Source: Bryobacterales bacterium
GTDB taxonomy: Bacteria > Acidobacteriota > Terriglobia > Bryobacterales > Bryobacteraceae
Direction: 5' to 3'
Assembly: GCA_020854055.1 (NCBI GenBank)
Contig: JADZGD010000003.1
Span: 16,679-80,678, forward strand
DNA length: 64,000 bases
In this document: piece by piece, positions 51,932 through 61,851 of the stretch
Layout: each line of letters opens with the position of its first letter
Position numbering within the stretch: position 1 is the first letter of the stretch
The notes under the pieces: generated by a model
What the model was told of the DNA's origin: nothing
What the model saw: only the letters and a program-made list of their open reading frames with translations
Databases searched by the model: none
Position numbers and translations under genes: made by a program

Positions 51932-54249
51932 CTGGCAAGCGCCCGGGTAGCGACCGCGCGCCAGTCAAAACGGGCCTCCACGCTCTGGCGGGCATGGCAG
52001 GCGATGGTTTCCCTAAGAGCGGCATCGTCCAGCAAACGGATCATTGCCCCCGCAAATGCCGTCCAATCCTCTCGAATCAGCGCATCGTGGTTATCCTTGA
52101 GATCTAAACCATAACAGCCGACCGGCGTAGTCACCACCGCCTTGCGGCAGGCCATTGCCTCCATAACTTTTATATTGGTTCCCGCCGAAACGGCCAGCGG
52201 CACCGCCACTACGGACGCGCGGGCGTAGAGCGGCCGCAAGTCCGCCACAAACGGGTGAATCTCGATCCGCGGGTCGAAACGCTCCGGATAGTCCCTCCCC
52301 GTGAGTTCGCGCCAGTATCGGGCGGGCTCCGGACCGGCCACAACCCGCAGCCGGGTATCGGGGAAGCGCTGCCAGACACGCGGCATCACCTCCCGCCGCA
52401 ATCGCTCAAAGCCGAGAATGTTCGGCAGGTGGCGAAACGAACCGGCGTAGAAGACCTCCGGCGGTCCACAGGGCGCCGGCGGAGCATGGAAGTGGCTGGT
52501 GTCCACACCGTTCGGCACGACGAAGGTCGAACCGGGCCGGCTCCCCGCCTCGATCGCCTTCACCCGGTCGTCATCCGACATAACCCAGACAGCGTCGTTG
52601 CGGGCGAGGGCTTCCTTCTCGAATCGCAGCCAGCGATGATATTCGGCCCAGGAGGAGTTGGACGGCCGCTGTTCCGCCAACTGCCGGTAGAGTGAAAAGG
52701 TAAGGTCATGTTCCACCAGAATCGTTGGCGTCCGGCCGGCGGCGGTCCCGAAGCGGGCCATATGTGTATATTCCACCTGCAGGATGTCGATCGAGAGCGA
52801 CCGGCACAGTTCACCGATAGCAGCATGCATACTGGCCGACGGATGGAGGCGGACCTGCTCGGGAAGCGAGCGGTCCGTGCCGGCGGGTTCATCGGTGTCG
52901 ATGACGCGGACATCGCGAAAGACCTCGAGAAGTTTACCGTACTCGGCAACGTCGTCCTTCTCTTTGAAACACACCAGGACGAAGTCGATCCGTGCGGCCA
53001 GCGCCCGGCAGAGATTGTAGATTCGTACCGCCCCGCCGTGCGAGAGCGGATAGGGGAGATAGGGCGAAACGACCAGCACCCGCGGAAGGCCGCGAAACGG
53101 TTTGGCGCCGCCAACCGGAAATACGATGTTCCCGCGGCTCAGGTCGGCATCGCGTGGCCCGCGGACATTCATCCCGGGATCGAAGCGCAGGCGGGAAACG
53201 AACTCGGCCTCTTCGTAGGGCCAATCCGGACAAAGCGTGGTCCGGCCGTCGGCACCCGCGGTGTAGGATCTCCAACCAGCCGCCGCGGCCTTCCAGAAGA
53301 CCAGAAACCAGGCCGTGTAAGGGACCAAGGTGCGTGGCATCCCAATGGCAGCGAGCTTCGCCCGGTCCACCAGCATCGACCGGCCGACGGGAGCCATGGT
53401 CCGGGTAGCGCTTCCCGGCTCCAAACGCCGGAACGGGGCGCGGAAAAGCATCATCTTCTGCCAGCCACGATGTTCCGTCTGACGCGTGACGGCGAAGGTT
53501 CGCCGGTCTTCGAATAGCGGCAGCAGGTCCCCGGCGCCGGAGCGGGTGGCGCCTTGCACAAAATGGATAAAACGAACCCGAGGATTGTTGATCACACCCA
53601 TCAGCAGTTCGTAATCCCACTGCTTCATTGCATAGCGGTACTCAGCAATGTCGGCTCCCTCCGCCTGCACCGGGGGTAGGTTCATGTCACAGTCCGGTTC
53701 CAACCGTCCGAACGCCCGGCGGGCAAACGCAGGATAGGTGATCGCCAGCGACAGGAAGCCTAGAAATCGAATGGCCTGCCAGTGATCCCGAACCGTAGGG
53801 CCGATCGCGTTGGCAACGTCATAGAACCGCCGGTACAAATGGCGGGCGACATTGCCTGGCGAAGGCAAGAAGAAGCCGCCGTGCTCATTCATTACCAGCA
53901 CACGGAATGGCGGAATCAGAAAGGCGCCCCACTTCAGCACCCAACCGCCAGGCGTTCGCGTCCAGGGCGCCACGATGAAGGCTACGCGGTAGCGCCAGAG
54001 CCACTTCTGGGCCTCCACCAGCAGTTCACCCGGATCGGGGCACACCAGAACCCCGGCGCACAGGCGTACGCAATCCGGGGGGGCGGGTGTCAGCCCGAAC
54101 AGGAAGATGGGCAGGCGGGGCGACTGGCAGCGCAGATACCGCACCGCCATCCTGGCATCGTCCTGGTTCGTCGCGAATACCGCCGCGACCTTCTCCTCGC
54201 CCTTCCCCGTAAGAGCCAGGAAACGCTGCAAGCCTGCATTAAGGTTCAT
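51847..54249 (-). CDS. Large glycosyltransferase (N-terminal extension plus GT4 domain)
   Basis: This is an 800-residue protein. Residues ~395-790 form a GT-B, GT4-type enzyme: RVLVVSPYLPYPLSHGGAVRIYN, VVPNGVDTSHF, VFYAGSFRHLPNI, VAVPLAVSAGTNIKVMEAMA and the E-x7-E-like KVMEAMACRKAVVTTPVG. The first ~390 residues are a separate region with CVRLCAGVLVCPDPGELL and YTAWFLVFWKAAAAGW, with some GT2-like flavour (APVGRSMLVDRAKLAAIGMP), but no clear DxD. It may act on lipid-linked glycans. Its last 28 codons are antisense to the ferredoxin end. Confidence 0.82.
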   Translation of the reverse strand: MNLNAGLQRFLALTGKGEEKVAAVFATNQDDARMAVRYLRCQSPRLPIFLFGLTPAPPDCVRLCAGVLVCPDPGELLVEAQKWLWRYRVAFIVAPWTRTPGGWVLKWGAFLIPPFRVLVMNEHGGFFLPSPGNVARHLYRRFYDVANAIGPTVRDHWQAIRFLGFLSLAITYPAFARRAFGRLEPDCDMNLPPVQAEGADIAEYRYAMKQWDYELLMGVINNPRVRFIHFVQGATRSGAGDLLPLFEDRRTFAVTRQTEHRGWQKMMLFRAPFRRLEPGSATRTMAPVGRSMLVDRAKLAAIGMPRTLVPYTAWFLVFWKAAAAGWRSYTAGADGRTTLCPDWPYEEAEFVSRLRFDPGMNVRGPRDADLSRGNIVFPVGGAKPFRGLPRVLVVSPYLPYPLSHGGAVRIYNLCRALAARIDFVLVCFKEKDDVAEYGKLLEVFRDVRVIDTDEPAGTDRSLPEQVRLHPSASMHAAIGELCRSLSIDILQVEYTHMARFGTAAGRTPTILVEHDLTFSLYRQLAEQRPSNSSWAEYHRWLRFEKEALARNDAVWVMSDDDRVKAIEAGSRPGSTFVVPNGVDTSHFHAPPAPCGPPEVFYAGSFRHLPNILGFERLRREVMPRVWQRFPDTRLRVVAGPEPARYWRELTGRDYPERFDPRIEIHPFVADLRPLYARASVVAVPLAVSAGTNIKVMEAMACRKAVVTTPVGCYGLDLKDNHDALIREDWTAFAGAMIRLLDDAALRETIACHARQSVEARFDWRAVATRALASYGALLSGYVRGTIARSGHSGTQAGVSE

Positions 54250-54396
54250 GGCAGACGAACATGCACTTCAGCATAGCTCACACTGGCCGTTTCAACCGAA
54301 AAAGCCACTACGCGCGGTCCGCCTTTGCACATTCCGCGTTGGCCCAAGTTGTGGCTGGCAACTGGTTAGAGTAAGCTAATCGGTCGGGTACCCATC

Positions 54397-55608
54397 ATGG
54401 CACTAGACCGTCACGCCGAAGAAGGGCGCAAGCGTAAGATTCGGACAGCCACCCCGTCAACGGTCCGGAAAGTGAACCGGTCCATCCTACTACACGTTAT
54501 TCGCACGCATCAGCCTGTTTCCCGGGCCGATATCTCGGAAAAGACCGGCATTTTCCGCAGCAATGTCTCGGAAATTGTAGATGAACTGATTGAAGAGGGC
54601 CTGATCAACGAGCGGCGCGCCCGCCCTTCGGGCCGCGGGCGGGTGCCGATCCACCTGTCGCTCAATGACGACGGGCTGTACGTCATCGGCGTCAGCATGC
54701 GCTCGGGCCAAACCTCGGTGGCGTGGGCCGGACTGACCGGAAAAATCCGCCGGGAATTACACTTTGTTACTCCATCCACGCCGGAGGAATTTGTCAATCA
54801 GTTGGCCGCGGCGGTGGGTGAGATGCAGCCCTCCGATGCCGCCTATAGCCCGGTCGCTTTCCGCGAATGTGCCATCAGCGTGCCCGGACTGATTCGCGCC
54901 GACCAGGGTTCGGTGGTCTGGATCCCTTCGCGCCCGGCTTTTTCCGGATTTCCGCTGGCGCGCCGGGTGCAGGATGTTCTGGGAATGCCGGTGGCGGTAG
55001 ACAACGACTGTAACCGGGCCGCGCTGGCCGAGATGTGGTTCAGCGATGATCAGGTGGGCGGGTTAAATAACTTCGTCTTCCTGGAAATCGGAGAGATCGG
55101 AGTCGGCGCGGGAATCGTGCTAAACCGTTCGCTCTACCAGGGTCACGACTCCACGTTCGCCGCCGAGTTCGGACACATGGTAGTGGATCCGGCCGGACCC
55201 CAATGCGAGTGTGGACGCCGGGGATGCTGGGAGACGCTGGTTTGCGATCGCGCCAGTTGGCGCCGTTATTCGCAGGAGCCTTTTGGCGAGGGTTCCGCCG
55301 ACACGCTGGTGCAGGCGGCCAGGAGCGGTTCGGTGGAAGCGATCCGGGCACTGGAACAGACGGCTGATTATCTCTCGCTGGGAATCTCCAACATCGTTTT
55401 CGCGCTCAATCCGGAGCTGGTGATTGTGGCCGGCAAAATCGCCTCGGCTTGGGACCTGATTGGAGAGCGCGTTCAATCGGCGCACGGCTCATCAAAAATC
55501 CGGATGCACGTCCGGCCAGCGCGTCTGCCGGTCACCGAGATGTTTCTGCACGGCTCGATTCTGCGAGCGCTGAGCACTGTGTTTGAGAAGCCTAAACTCG
55601 GCTGGTAA
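54397..55608 (+). CDS. ROK family transcriptional regulator
   Basis: This is a 403-residue repressor of the NagC/XylR/Mlc type. The N-terminal winged helix has SRADISEKTGIFRSNVSEIVDEL. The ROK domain follows with VDNDCNRAALAEMW, FLEIGEIGVGAGIV and the zinc-binding QCECGRRGCWET. Sugar binding would control its DNA binding. The GH172-type gene starts 82 bp downstream in the same direction, so it may regulate that sugar-active enzyme. The 147-bp upstream gap holds no clear promoter. Confidence 0.93.
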   Translation: MALDRHAEEGRKRKIRTATPSTVRKVNRSILLHVIRTHQPVSRADISEKTGIFRSNVSEIVDELIEEGLINERRARPSGRGRVPIHLSLNDDGLYVIGVSMRSGQTSVAWAGLTGKIRRELHFVTPSTPEEFVNQLAAAVGEMQPSDAAYSPVAFRECAISVPGLIRADQGSVVWIPSRPAFSGFPLARRVQDVLGMPVAVDNDCNRAALAEMWFSDDQVGGLNNFVFLEIGEIGVGAGIVLNRSLYQGHDSTFAAEFGHMVVDPAGPQCECGRRGCWETLVCDRASWRRYSQEPFGEGSADTLVQAARSGSVEAIRALEQTADYLSLGISNIVFALNPELVIVAGKIASAWDLIGERVQSAHGSSKIRMHVRPARLPVTEMFLHGSILRALSTVFEKPKLGW

Positions 55609-55690
55609 TCGCCGTTTGGTAGTTTAGACAAGCCTGGACGGCACCGGAGTGTTGCGGACAGCGACACCCCAAGCGCACTATGCTATCCAC

Positions 55691-56794
55691 ATGAGACTCG
55701 CCCTTTTTTCCACCTTGGCTTTCACCCTGCTACCCGCGGCCGCGATAGCGCAGCAGCCGGGACCGCTCTCCAGCCTGGCGAAACTCCGTGACGTAACCAC
55801 CAAACGAATCTCCAGTTGGGATCGCACCGGAGGCAACAGCGACCGGATTCCGGTAAACCCCGGCCAAACCGTGACGCTCGCCGAGATCCAGGGCGCCGGC
55901 TGTATCAAGCACATCTGGGTAACCATCGCATCCGAGAGCCCGTTCCACCTCCGCGAACTGGTATTGCGAATGTATTGGGATGGGGAGACCGACCCCAGCG
56001 TGGAATCGCCGATCGGGGACTTTTTCGGTACCGGCTTCGGAATGTACAAGAGTTGGTGGTCGCTGCCGCTCACCGTGCAAGGCCGGGCAATGAACAGCTA
56101 CTTTCCGATGCCATTCGGCGCCGGAGCCCGGATCACTCTCACCAACGATGGCGAGAAACCGGTGCGCAGCTTCTACTACCACGTCGATTACGAACAGTAC
56201 CCTTCGGCTACCCAGGTTGCCGATGAAGGCCGCTTTCACGTGCAGTGGAGACGAGTGAACCCCACGCGCGCCCTGACTCCGGCCGAGACCAAAGGCGTCA
56301 ATCTCACCGGCAACGATAATTACGAGTTCATGGAAGCGGCCGGAAAGGGGCAGTATGTCGGGACAGTGCTCCACATCAACGGACATTCCACCGGTTGGTG
56401 GGGCGAGGGCGACGACATGTTTTTTATCGATGGCGAAGGCTTTCCGCCCTCGGTACACGGTACCGGCCTGGAAGACTACTTCAACAACGCCTGGGGGTTC
56501 CAAGAGGAGTTCAACTACCCGTTCATCGGCTACTCACTCAAAGGCGACCGCAACGGGACGGGCATGCACAGCATGTACCGGTTCCACATTGCCGACCCGA
56601 TCTACTTCCGGAAATCACTGCGCGCGGGAATCGAGCACGGGCACGCCAACCAGCGCAGCGACGACTACTCGAGCACTGCTTACTGGTATCAGACCGAGCC
56701 GCACAAGCCGCTGGAGCCACTGCCGCCGGTCAACAAGCGCTTGCCCGATCTCCATTACCGGATCGAGATTCTGCCGCACGACCTGCCAAATTAA
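55691..56794 (+). CDS. DUF2961 (GH172-type) secreted glycosidase
   Basis: This is a 367-residue protein with a signal peptide (LALFSTLAFTLLPAAAIAQQ) starting at the ATG 55691; the frame extends to 55649. The DUF2961 core shows WDRTGGNSDRIPVNPGQ, GAGCIKHIWVT, GDFFGTGFGMYKSW and GTGLEDYFNNAWGF with the conserved acidic residues. Family members include alpha-D-arabinofuranosidase and difructose-dianhydride synthases of GH172. With the upstream ROK regulator and the GH127 enzyme at 22740, the locus has two potential arabinofuranose-active enzymes. Confidence 0.88.
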   Translation: MRLALFSTLAFTLLPAAAIAQQPGPLSSLAKLRDVTTKRISSWDRTGGNSDRIPVNPGQTVTLAEIQGAGCIKHIWVTIASESPFHLRELVLRMYWDGETDPSVESPIGDFFGTGFGMYKSWWSLPLTVQGRAMNSYFPMPFGAGARITLTNDGEKPVRSFYYHVDYEQYPSATQVADEGRFHVQWRRVNPTRALTPAETKGVNLTGNDNYEFMEAAGKGQYVGTVLHINGHSTGWWGEGDDMFFIDGEGFPPSVHGTGLEDYFNNAWGFQEEFNYPFIGYSLKGDRNGTGMHSMYRFHIADPIYFRKSLRAGIEHGHANQRSDDYSSTAYWYQTEPHKPLEPLPPVNKRLPDLHYRIEILPHDLPN

Positions 56795-56831
56795 GAGAGC
56801 GCGCGATCAGAGGGCCGGGAGACGCCGGCCC

Positions 56832-57017
56832 TCAGCCGTGCCCAAGTTTCATCAGCCAGGCGATCACAAAGACCGCCACGACGAAATAGCTGAAGCAGTA
56901 CAGACCGTAATAGAGGCGGTCGCGGTCCGTCTTCTTGCTGACAACGCCGAGCACGATCGAGCTGAGGAAGGCAAACAGCAGTGTCGTTTCGAAGTGGGTG
57001 AGGTTCACTTTCGGCAT
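56832..57017 (-). CDS. Small two-helix membrane protein
   Basis: This is a 61-residue protein with two helices (TTLLFAFLSSIVLGVVS and LYCFSYFVVAVFVIAWLM) joined by a basic loop KKTDRDRLYYG. It overlaps the next upstream gene by 1 bp, so the two are co-translated. The pattern is conserved-looking and not a shadow of another gene. Function is unknown. Confidence 0.72.
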   Translation of the reverse strand: MPKVNLTHFETTLLFAFLSSIVLGVVSKKTDRDRLYYGLYCFSYFVVAVFVIAWLMKLGHG

Positions 57018-57436
57018 CAGTTTTTCTTTCCGATGGCGATTTCGTAGGCATCCACCATCGCCAGGATGTTCAACAAACCTGCGGCTACGAGAAACTTAGT
57101 GCCATAGTCGTGGACGTGGCCGGCGAGGTCGGGCTGGTTATAGCCGACCCAGACCGAGAGCAGATAGAGAATACCGGACGCCAGGTCGCCCAGGAATCCG
57201 CCGACGTAGATGACGGTGGTGAGCAGGTCGCCCGTTTGGGGCTGAAACATGGTTCCGCGCATCATCAACCCGAATAGAAACATGGTAAAGACGGCAGCGA
57301 GCAGCAAGCCGCCGCGGCCGTAACGCTTCTGGAAAAAATGCCCTCCACCCGGTATCAACCAGCCAACGGCGACCGCGGGCAACCACAGCGATAATGGCGG
57401 CCGGGGCGGCTTCGACTTTTTTTCCTTTTCTGCCAT
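57017..57436 (-). CDS. DUF6677-like membrane protein
   Basis: This is a 139-residue protein with a Lys/Pro-rich cytoplasmic start (MAEKEKKSKPPRPP) and about four helices. WLIPGGGHFFQKRYGRGG is the most characteristic segment, typical of acidobacterial DUF6677/TM2-like proteins, and AGLLNILAMVDAYEIA lies near the end. It is paired with the 61-residue protein. The role is unknown; a membrane scaffold is possible. Confidence 0.78.
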   Translation of the reverse strand: MAEKEKKSKPPRPPLSLWLPAVAVGWLIPGGGHFFQKRYGRGGLLLAAVFTMFLFGLMMRGTMFQPQTGDLLTTVIYVGGFLGDLASGILYLLSVWVGYNQPDLAGHVHDYGTKFLVAAGLLNILAMVDAYEIAIGKKN

Positions 57437-57504
57437 TGTGATTTCTTCAGTCTACCAAATGGCCGATGGAGATCCCGCCCGAGAGAACGGTACAGCGGGA
57501 AGGC

Positions 57505-59238
57505 TCAGATTCGGGTGACCACGAGTGAGCGCCAGGCGGTATTGCCGGCGGCATCGCGGGCACAAATCGTAACCACGGTAATTCCGATGCGTAGTTTCAC
57601 CGACGGAATCGACCAGAAGGTGGTCCCTTGGGCGACGCCGGTTTGGCCATCGTTGGTAGACCAGGAGACTTCGGTGACACCGGTATTGTCGAATGCCACA
57701 CCGCGTATCGCGCTGGTGGGTTGCATCGTACCCACCGTCGTATTGAACGGGTACGTGATGGAAAGCGAAGGAGCAGTAGTGTCTCCGCCCGGTTTGCGGG
57801 GCTCGTCGGGCGTTGCCGGTATCGTGGGAGTTGATGGCACCGACGGCGTAGAGGGCACCCCCGGCGCTGTGGGCGCGGATGGTGTTGCGGGGTTATCGGG
57901 CGGCGCTGGCGTCACCGGGTTGGACGGTTCCGCCGGTCCGCTTGGTACCGGCGGCATTACCGGGCCGCTCGGCGCGCCGGGCGTCGCCGGGAGTGAAGGA
58001 CCGGTCGGGTTCACGGGGAGAGCGGGATCGGCTGGATCGGCTGGACCCTCGGGGATGGCTGGAATGGAGGGACCGGCCGGCGGCGCGGGTTCATCAAGCG
58101 GCCGTGGTTCACGGAATGCATAGAGTTGACGGATCGCATCGATATCTTCCAGGTTCAACCCGGTGACCCGCTTGTAGTACGGGTACATCACGGCTGCCGG
58201 CTGATCGGAGTGGCCGAGCCCCAGGGCGTGTCCCAGTTCGTGCAGCGCCACGCTGAAGAAGTCGATCGAGTTCCAGTCCTCGTCCTCATCAAAATGCAGA
58301 TCGCCGGCAATCGGCTCGGGATTGGCCGGCGCAGGGTAGAAGGTGTGGGCCAGCACGTTGCCGGGTCCGTCAAACGGGTAGGGATCGCCGTGGGAGCCGC
58401 GGGCAAACAGCACGGCCAGCGTCTTCAGACCGTAGGGCTCAGCCGACTCGGTGAAATCAATCTGTGCATAGTTGCTCCAGTTTGCCAGCGCCCGCTTGAA
58501 GGCCTGGTGAAGCTCATTGACGTCCAGTTGACTGGTCAATTGGAGGAAAGCGAAACGGAGTGAAGCGTTTCCCGGCCCCTGGCCGTCCCATCCTTCACCG
58601 ATGCGGGCCACATATTGGCCAATGGGACCTTCGAGTGTAATCGGTCCACCACAAACCGCGGTCGGAGTGCCGTCCACCAGATCCTGGGAAGCGGGAAAGA
58701 CGTAAGCCACTTCATCATATTTCGAGATCTGATCCACTTGTTCGCGGCTGGCCGATATCAGCACATGCCCTGGCAGCAGGTCGGGGTTCTCCCGTATTTC
58801 GATATGGTTCTCATGAAGGATGGAACGCGCCAGCGCAGCCGGAACATCGGGGTGAAACGAAACAATGTAATTGCCGGAACCAGCCGCGGCAACCTGCGGG
58901 CTAAGCTTGGCTTCGGCAGGGATCAGGTACGTGGCGTGGGGTGGCAGCACTCCGCGATCCGTCATCGCCGGCCGGCTGATAACGTAGCCATTAGGCGGCA
59001 GCAGCCCGACAATTCGAACTCCATGGAGACTCAGCCTACGGCGGCCTTCGGCGGTGAGTGGTTGGTCAAACTGAAGCACGGAGTGCAATCTTCCGGGCGA
59101 CCGGCTGAGGATGTGAGACTCGGAGAACGACTGGTTGCCGGCCGCACGAAGCCGCGCCGACCTCCAATACAAAGCCGGGGTTGCGGAGGCTCCCATTGCA
59201 GCGGCGGCCAGGGAGAGAACCGCGATCCATCTTTTCAC
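57505..59238 (-). CDS. Secreted matrixin-family metalloprotease with Pro-rich linker
   Basis: This is a 577-residue protein. Signal peptide RWIAVLSLAAAAMGASA follows a GTG start at 59238; the frame to 59394 lies in the NHL gene's upstream region. Residues ~35-190 resemble a protease propeptide/inhibitor-type region. The matrixin domain has the zinc motif HELGHALGLGHSD with Met-turn VMYPYY. Residues ~395-495 are a PxxP-type linker of roughly three-residue period. The C-terminal ~80 residues are Ig-like (DNTGVTEVSWSTNDG). It acts outside the cell. Confidence 0.88.
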   Translation of the reverse strand: MKRWIAVLSLAAAAMGASATPALYWRSARLRAAGNQSFSESHILSRSPGRLHSVLQFDQPLTAEGRRRLSLHGVRIVGLLPPNGYVISRPAMTDRGVLPPHATYLIPAEAKLSPQVAAAGSGNYIVSFHPDVPAALARSILHENHIEIRENPDLLPGHVLISASREQVDQISKYDEVAYVFPASQDLVDGTPTAVCGGPITLEGPIGQYVARIGEGWDGQGPGNASLRFAFLQLTSQLDVNELHQAFKRALANWSNYAQIDFTESAEPYGLKTLAVLFARGSHGDPYPFDGPGNVLAHTFYPAPANPEPIAGDLHFDEDEDWNSIDFFSVALHELGHALGLGHSDQPAAVMYPYYKRVTGLNLEDIDAIRQLYAFREPRPLDEPAPPAGPSIPAIPEGPADPADPALPVNPTGPSLPATPGAPSGPVMPPVPSGPAEPSNPVTPAPPDNPATPSAPTAPGVPSTPSVPSTPTIPATPDEPRKPGGDTTAPSLSITYPFNTTVGTMQPTSAIRGVAFDNTGVTEVSWSTNDGQTGVAQGTTFWSIPSVKLRIGITVVTICARDAAGNTAWRSLVVTRI

Positions 59239-59296
59239 ACCATTCTCATCGACTTCCGATGAGATTTCCCGACTCTTTCCGGCACTATCCCCGGTG

Positions 59297-61843
59297 ATGG
59301 CCGGGGCGAAAGTTCGATTGCTGGCGTTTGCGCTACTACCGGAGCTGGGGTTCGGCGGGCTCGAATATTCCATTCGGACCCTGGCCGGAAGCAACTCTCC
59401 GGGAGACGGCGGCGCGGCAGTGGCAGCCTATCTGGGCGAAGCGGCGGGAATCGCGTGCGACTCCGGCGGCAACCTTTATGTCGCCGATGCCATTGACCAC
59501 CGGGTCCGCCGGATTACGCCCTCCGGACGGATCGAAACCTGGGCGGGCACCGGCGTAAGCGGCTTTTCGGGTGATGGCGGCGAGGCGGCAAACGCCCAAC
59601 TGAGCTTTCCCTACGGGGTGGCGCTGGACAAGACCGGCAACCTTTACATCGCCGACCTGGGAAACGCGCGGGTCCGCCGGGTGACGCCCGGCGGAACGAT
59701 AAGCACTGTGGCCGGCGGGGGAACGCTCACGGGCGATGGTATTCCGGCCGTTTACGCCGCGCTGGCCGGCCCGCGCAATGTCACCGTTTCGAGCGACGAT
59801 ACGCTTTACATCTCGGACTTTTCCGCCAACCGCGTGATCTCCGTGTCACGAGACGGCATGCTGCACTATGTAGCCGGCACCGGCGTTGCCGGACTCTCCG
59901 GAGACGGGGAGTCTCCCCTGTTGGCACAACTGCGCAACCCGGCGGGGCTGGTATTTGACCGCTCCGGGTGGCTTTATATAGCCGACAGCGGCAACCGGCG
60001 GATCCGGCGCGTGGCAAACGGAAGGATCGGCTCGATCATCGCGCCGGGTCCGGAACTGACGCTTTACACGCCGACCGATGTGGCGGCCGATGCAGCCGGC
60101 AATGTCTACGTCGCCGACGGCCGGATCGACGAGACGCTGTGCGTCAGCAGGCTGGGCGCGGTCACTTCGATCCGCGCCGGATCGCGCGCGCTGGCGATCG
60201 GGCCGCTAGAGGAACTCTATCTCGGATTGGGACCCGGTGTGCGACGCCGCTTTCAGGGCGTGATCTCGACCGTGGCCGGCAGGGGTTCCTACACCTACGG
60301 TGGAGACGGCGGGGCGGCGGAGGCGGCCCGCTTGTGGCAACCCTCCGGCGTGGCGGTTGACGCCGCGGGCTCTGTCTACATTGCCGATACCGCCAATCAT
60401 CGCATCCGCCGGGTGAACACCGCTGGCGAGATCAGCACGTTCGCCGGCACCGGAACGGCAGGTTTCGGTGGCGATGGGAAGCCGGCGGCCGCGGCGCAAC
60501 TGAATGCTCCCGCCGCGGTGGCGGTGGATGGCGCCTTCAACCTCTACATCCTGGACAGCGGCAATCAACGCATCCGCAAAGTGACGCCGGAGGGCATTAT
60601 CAACACCATTGCCGGAACCGGCCTGCCCGGGTATGCCGGCGACGGAGGTCCGGCGCTTTCCGCAGAGTTCGATTCGCCTTCGGCGATGGTGATCGACGGT
60701 TCGGGAGCGCTGTGGATCGCCGATACGGGCAACCACCGCGTTCGCCGCATCGGCGCTGATGGGCTCATCATGACCGTGGCCGGAAACGGGATAAAAGACT
60801 CCTCCGGTGATGGCGGCCGGGCAGTGGATGCCTCGCTCGATTCGCCTCGCGGCCTTGCCGTTGATGAGGAGGGAAACCTCTACATCGCCGATACGAGCAA
60901 CCGGCGTCTTCGCCGGGTGAACTCCTCGGGCGGCATCGACGCCTGGGGAGACGGCGAGTGGTCCGTTCCGGTCGCCTTGGCGCTGGACGCGGACAGTGGA
61001 CTCCTGGTGGCCGACGCCGGGCTTCAACGAATCCGCCGGATCGATCCGGGTGGAAGCGCCGCCACGATCGCCGGCGATGGGCAGGCGGGCTTTGCCGGCG
61101 ATGGTGGCCCGGCGGCGCAGGGCCGGCTCAACGGACCCTCTTCGATGGCGGTGCTGCCATCGGGCGATATCCTGGTGGCCGATTCGGCAAATAATCGGAT
61201 CCGCGTGCTCACGCCGGCAAGCGCCGCCGCGCCGGTTACAAGCAGCGGCGCACCGATTCCGGTTTTGAACGCTGCCAGTCTGCTCGATGGTCCGATCGCT
61301 CCCGGAGAACTGGTTGAATTGACCGCCGGCAGCGCCGCCGAAGGAGCGATGGTGAGCTTTGGCGGCTACGCGGCGCCGGTGATCAAGCCGGAGGGTGGAC
61401 GACTCGTCGTGCAGGTGCCGTATGAAGTGGCGGACAGCGAGTGGACGCTGCTGCGGGTAGAGCGGGAATCGGCGGCGCCGATCGAACGGACGCTGGAGGT
61501 GGCGCGGGCCGCGCCGGGAATCTACGCCGCCAACGGCAAAGGGCAGGCGGTTGCGTTCAACCAGGACGGCACGGCCAACAGCCTGCCGCATGCCGCCGCG
61601 CGAGGTAGTCTGGTCACGATTTATTGCACGGGCGCGGGCGGGGCCCAACCCGGCGGCATCAGCGGGCAGATTGCCGGGGCCGACGCCGAAGTGGCGGATG
61701 TGCGTGAAGCCGCGGGCCAGCCTGGCGTGCTGGAACTGAAGATTCGCGTCCCGGACGGATTTCTCCCGTCCGGAGTAGTGCCCCTGATGATCTCCACCGG
61801 CGGCAGGTCCTCGCAACCTGGAGTGACGCTGGTGATCGAGTAG
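59297..61843 (+). CDS. Secreted NHL-repeat beta-propeller protein with Solibacter-type C-terminal domain
   Basis: This is an 848-residue protein. A short hydrophobic start (VRLLAFALLPELGFGG) precedes about ten NHL repeats of the form NLYIADTxNxRxRRV (for example GSVYIADTANHRIRRV), separated by AGTGxxGFxGDGGPA segments. From ~665 the sequence PVLNAASLLDGPIAPGELVE, then VQVPYEVADSEW and IYCTGAG, is the Solibacter C-terminal domain (TIGR03437-like). The ATG at 59297 is chosen over the upstream frame. The role is unproven; ligand binding outside the cell is likely. It is divergent from the metalloprotease. Confidence 0.9.
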   Translation: MAGAKVRLLAFALLPELGFGGLEYSIRTLAGSNSPGDGGAAVAAYLGEAAGIACDSGGNLYVADAIDHRVRRITPSGRIETWAGTGVSGFSGDGGEAANAQLSFPYGVALDKTGNLYIADLGNARVRRVTPGGTISTVAGGGTLTGDGIPAVYAALAGPRNVTVSSDDTLYISDFSANRVISVSRDGMLHYVAGTGVAGLSGDGESPLLAQLRNPAGLVFDRSGWLYIADSGNRRIRRVANGRIGSIIAPGPELTLYTPTDVAADAAGNVYVADGRIDETLCVSRLGAVTSIRAGSRALAIGPLEELYLGLGPGVRRRFQGVISTVAGRGSYTYGGDGGAAEAARLWQPSGVAVDAAGSVYIADTANHRIRRVNTAGEISTFAGTGTAGFGGDGKPAAAAQLNAPAAVAVDGAFNLYILDSGNQRIRKVTPEGIINTIAGTGLPGYAGDGGPALSAEFDSPSAMVIDGSGALWIADTGNHRVRRIGADGLIMTVAGNGIKDSSGDGGRAVDASLDSPRGLAVDEEGNLYIADTSNRRLRRVNSSGGIDAWGDGEWSVPVALALDADSGLLVADAGLQRIRRIDPGGSAATIAGDGQAGFAGDGGPAAQGRLNGPSSMAVLPSGDILVADSANNRIRVLTPASAAAPVTSSGAPIPVLNAASLLDGPIAPGELVELTAGSAAEGAMVSFGGYAAPVIKPEGGRLVVQVPYEVADSEWTLLRVERESAAPIERTLEVARAAPGIYAANGKGQAVAFNQDGTANSLPHAAARGSLVTIYCTGAGGAQPGGISGQIAGADAEVADVREAAGQPGVLELKIRVPDGFLPSGVVPLMISTGGRSSQPGVTLVIE

Positions 61844-61851
61844 CCAGGCGG

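Noticed and set aside
57515..58123. Plus-strand frame with collagen-like Gly-x-y repeats
   Set aside because: It is the antisense of the Pro-rich linker of the matrixin metalloprotease. The three-residue period of Pro codons makes Gly codons on the other strand; the minus-strand protease has a zinc motif and signal peptide.
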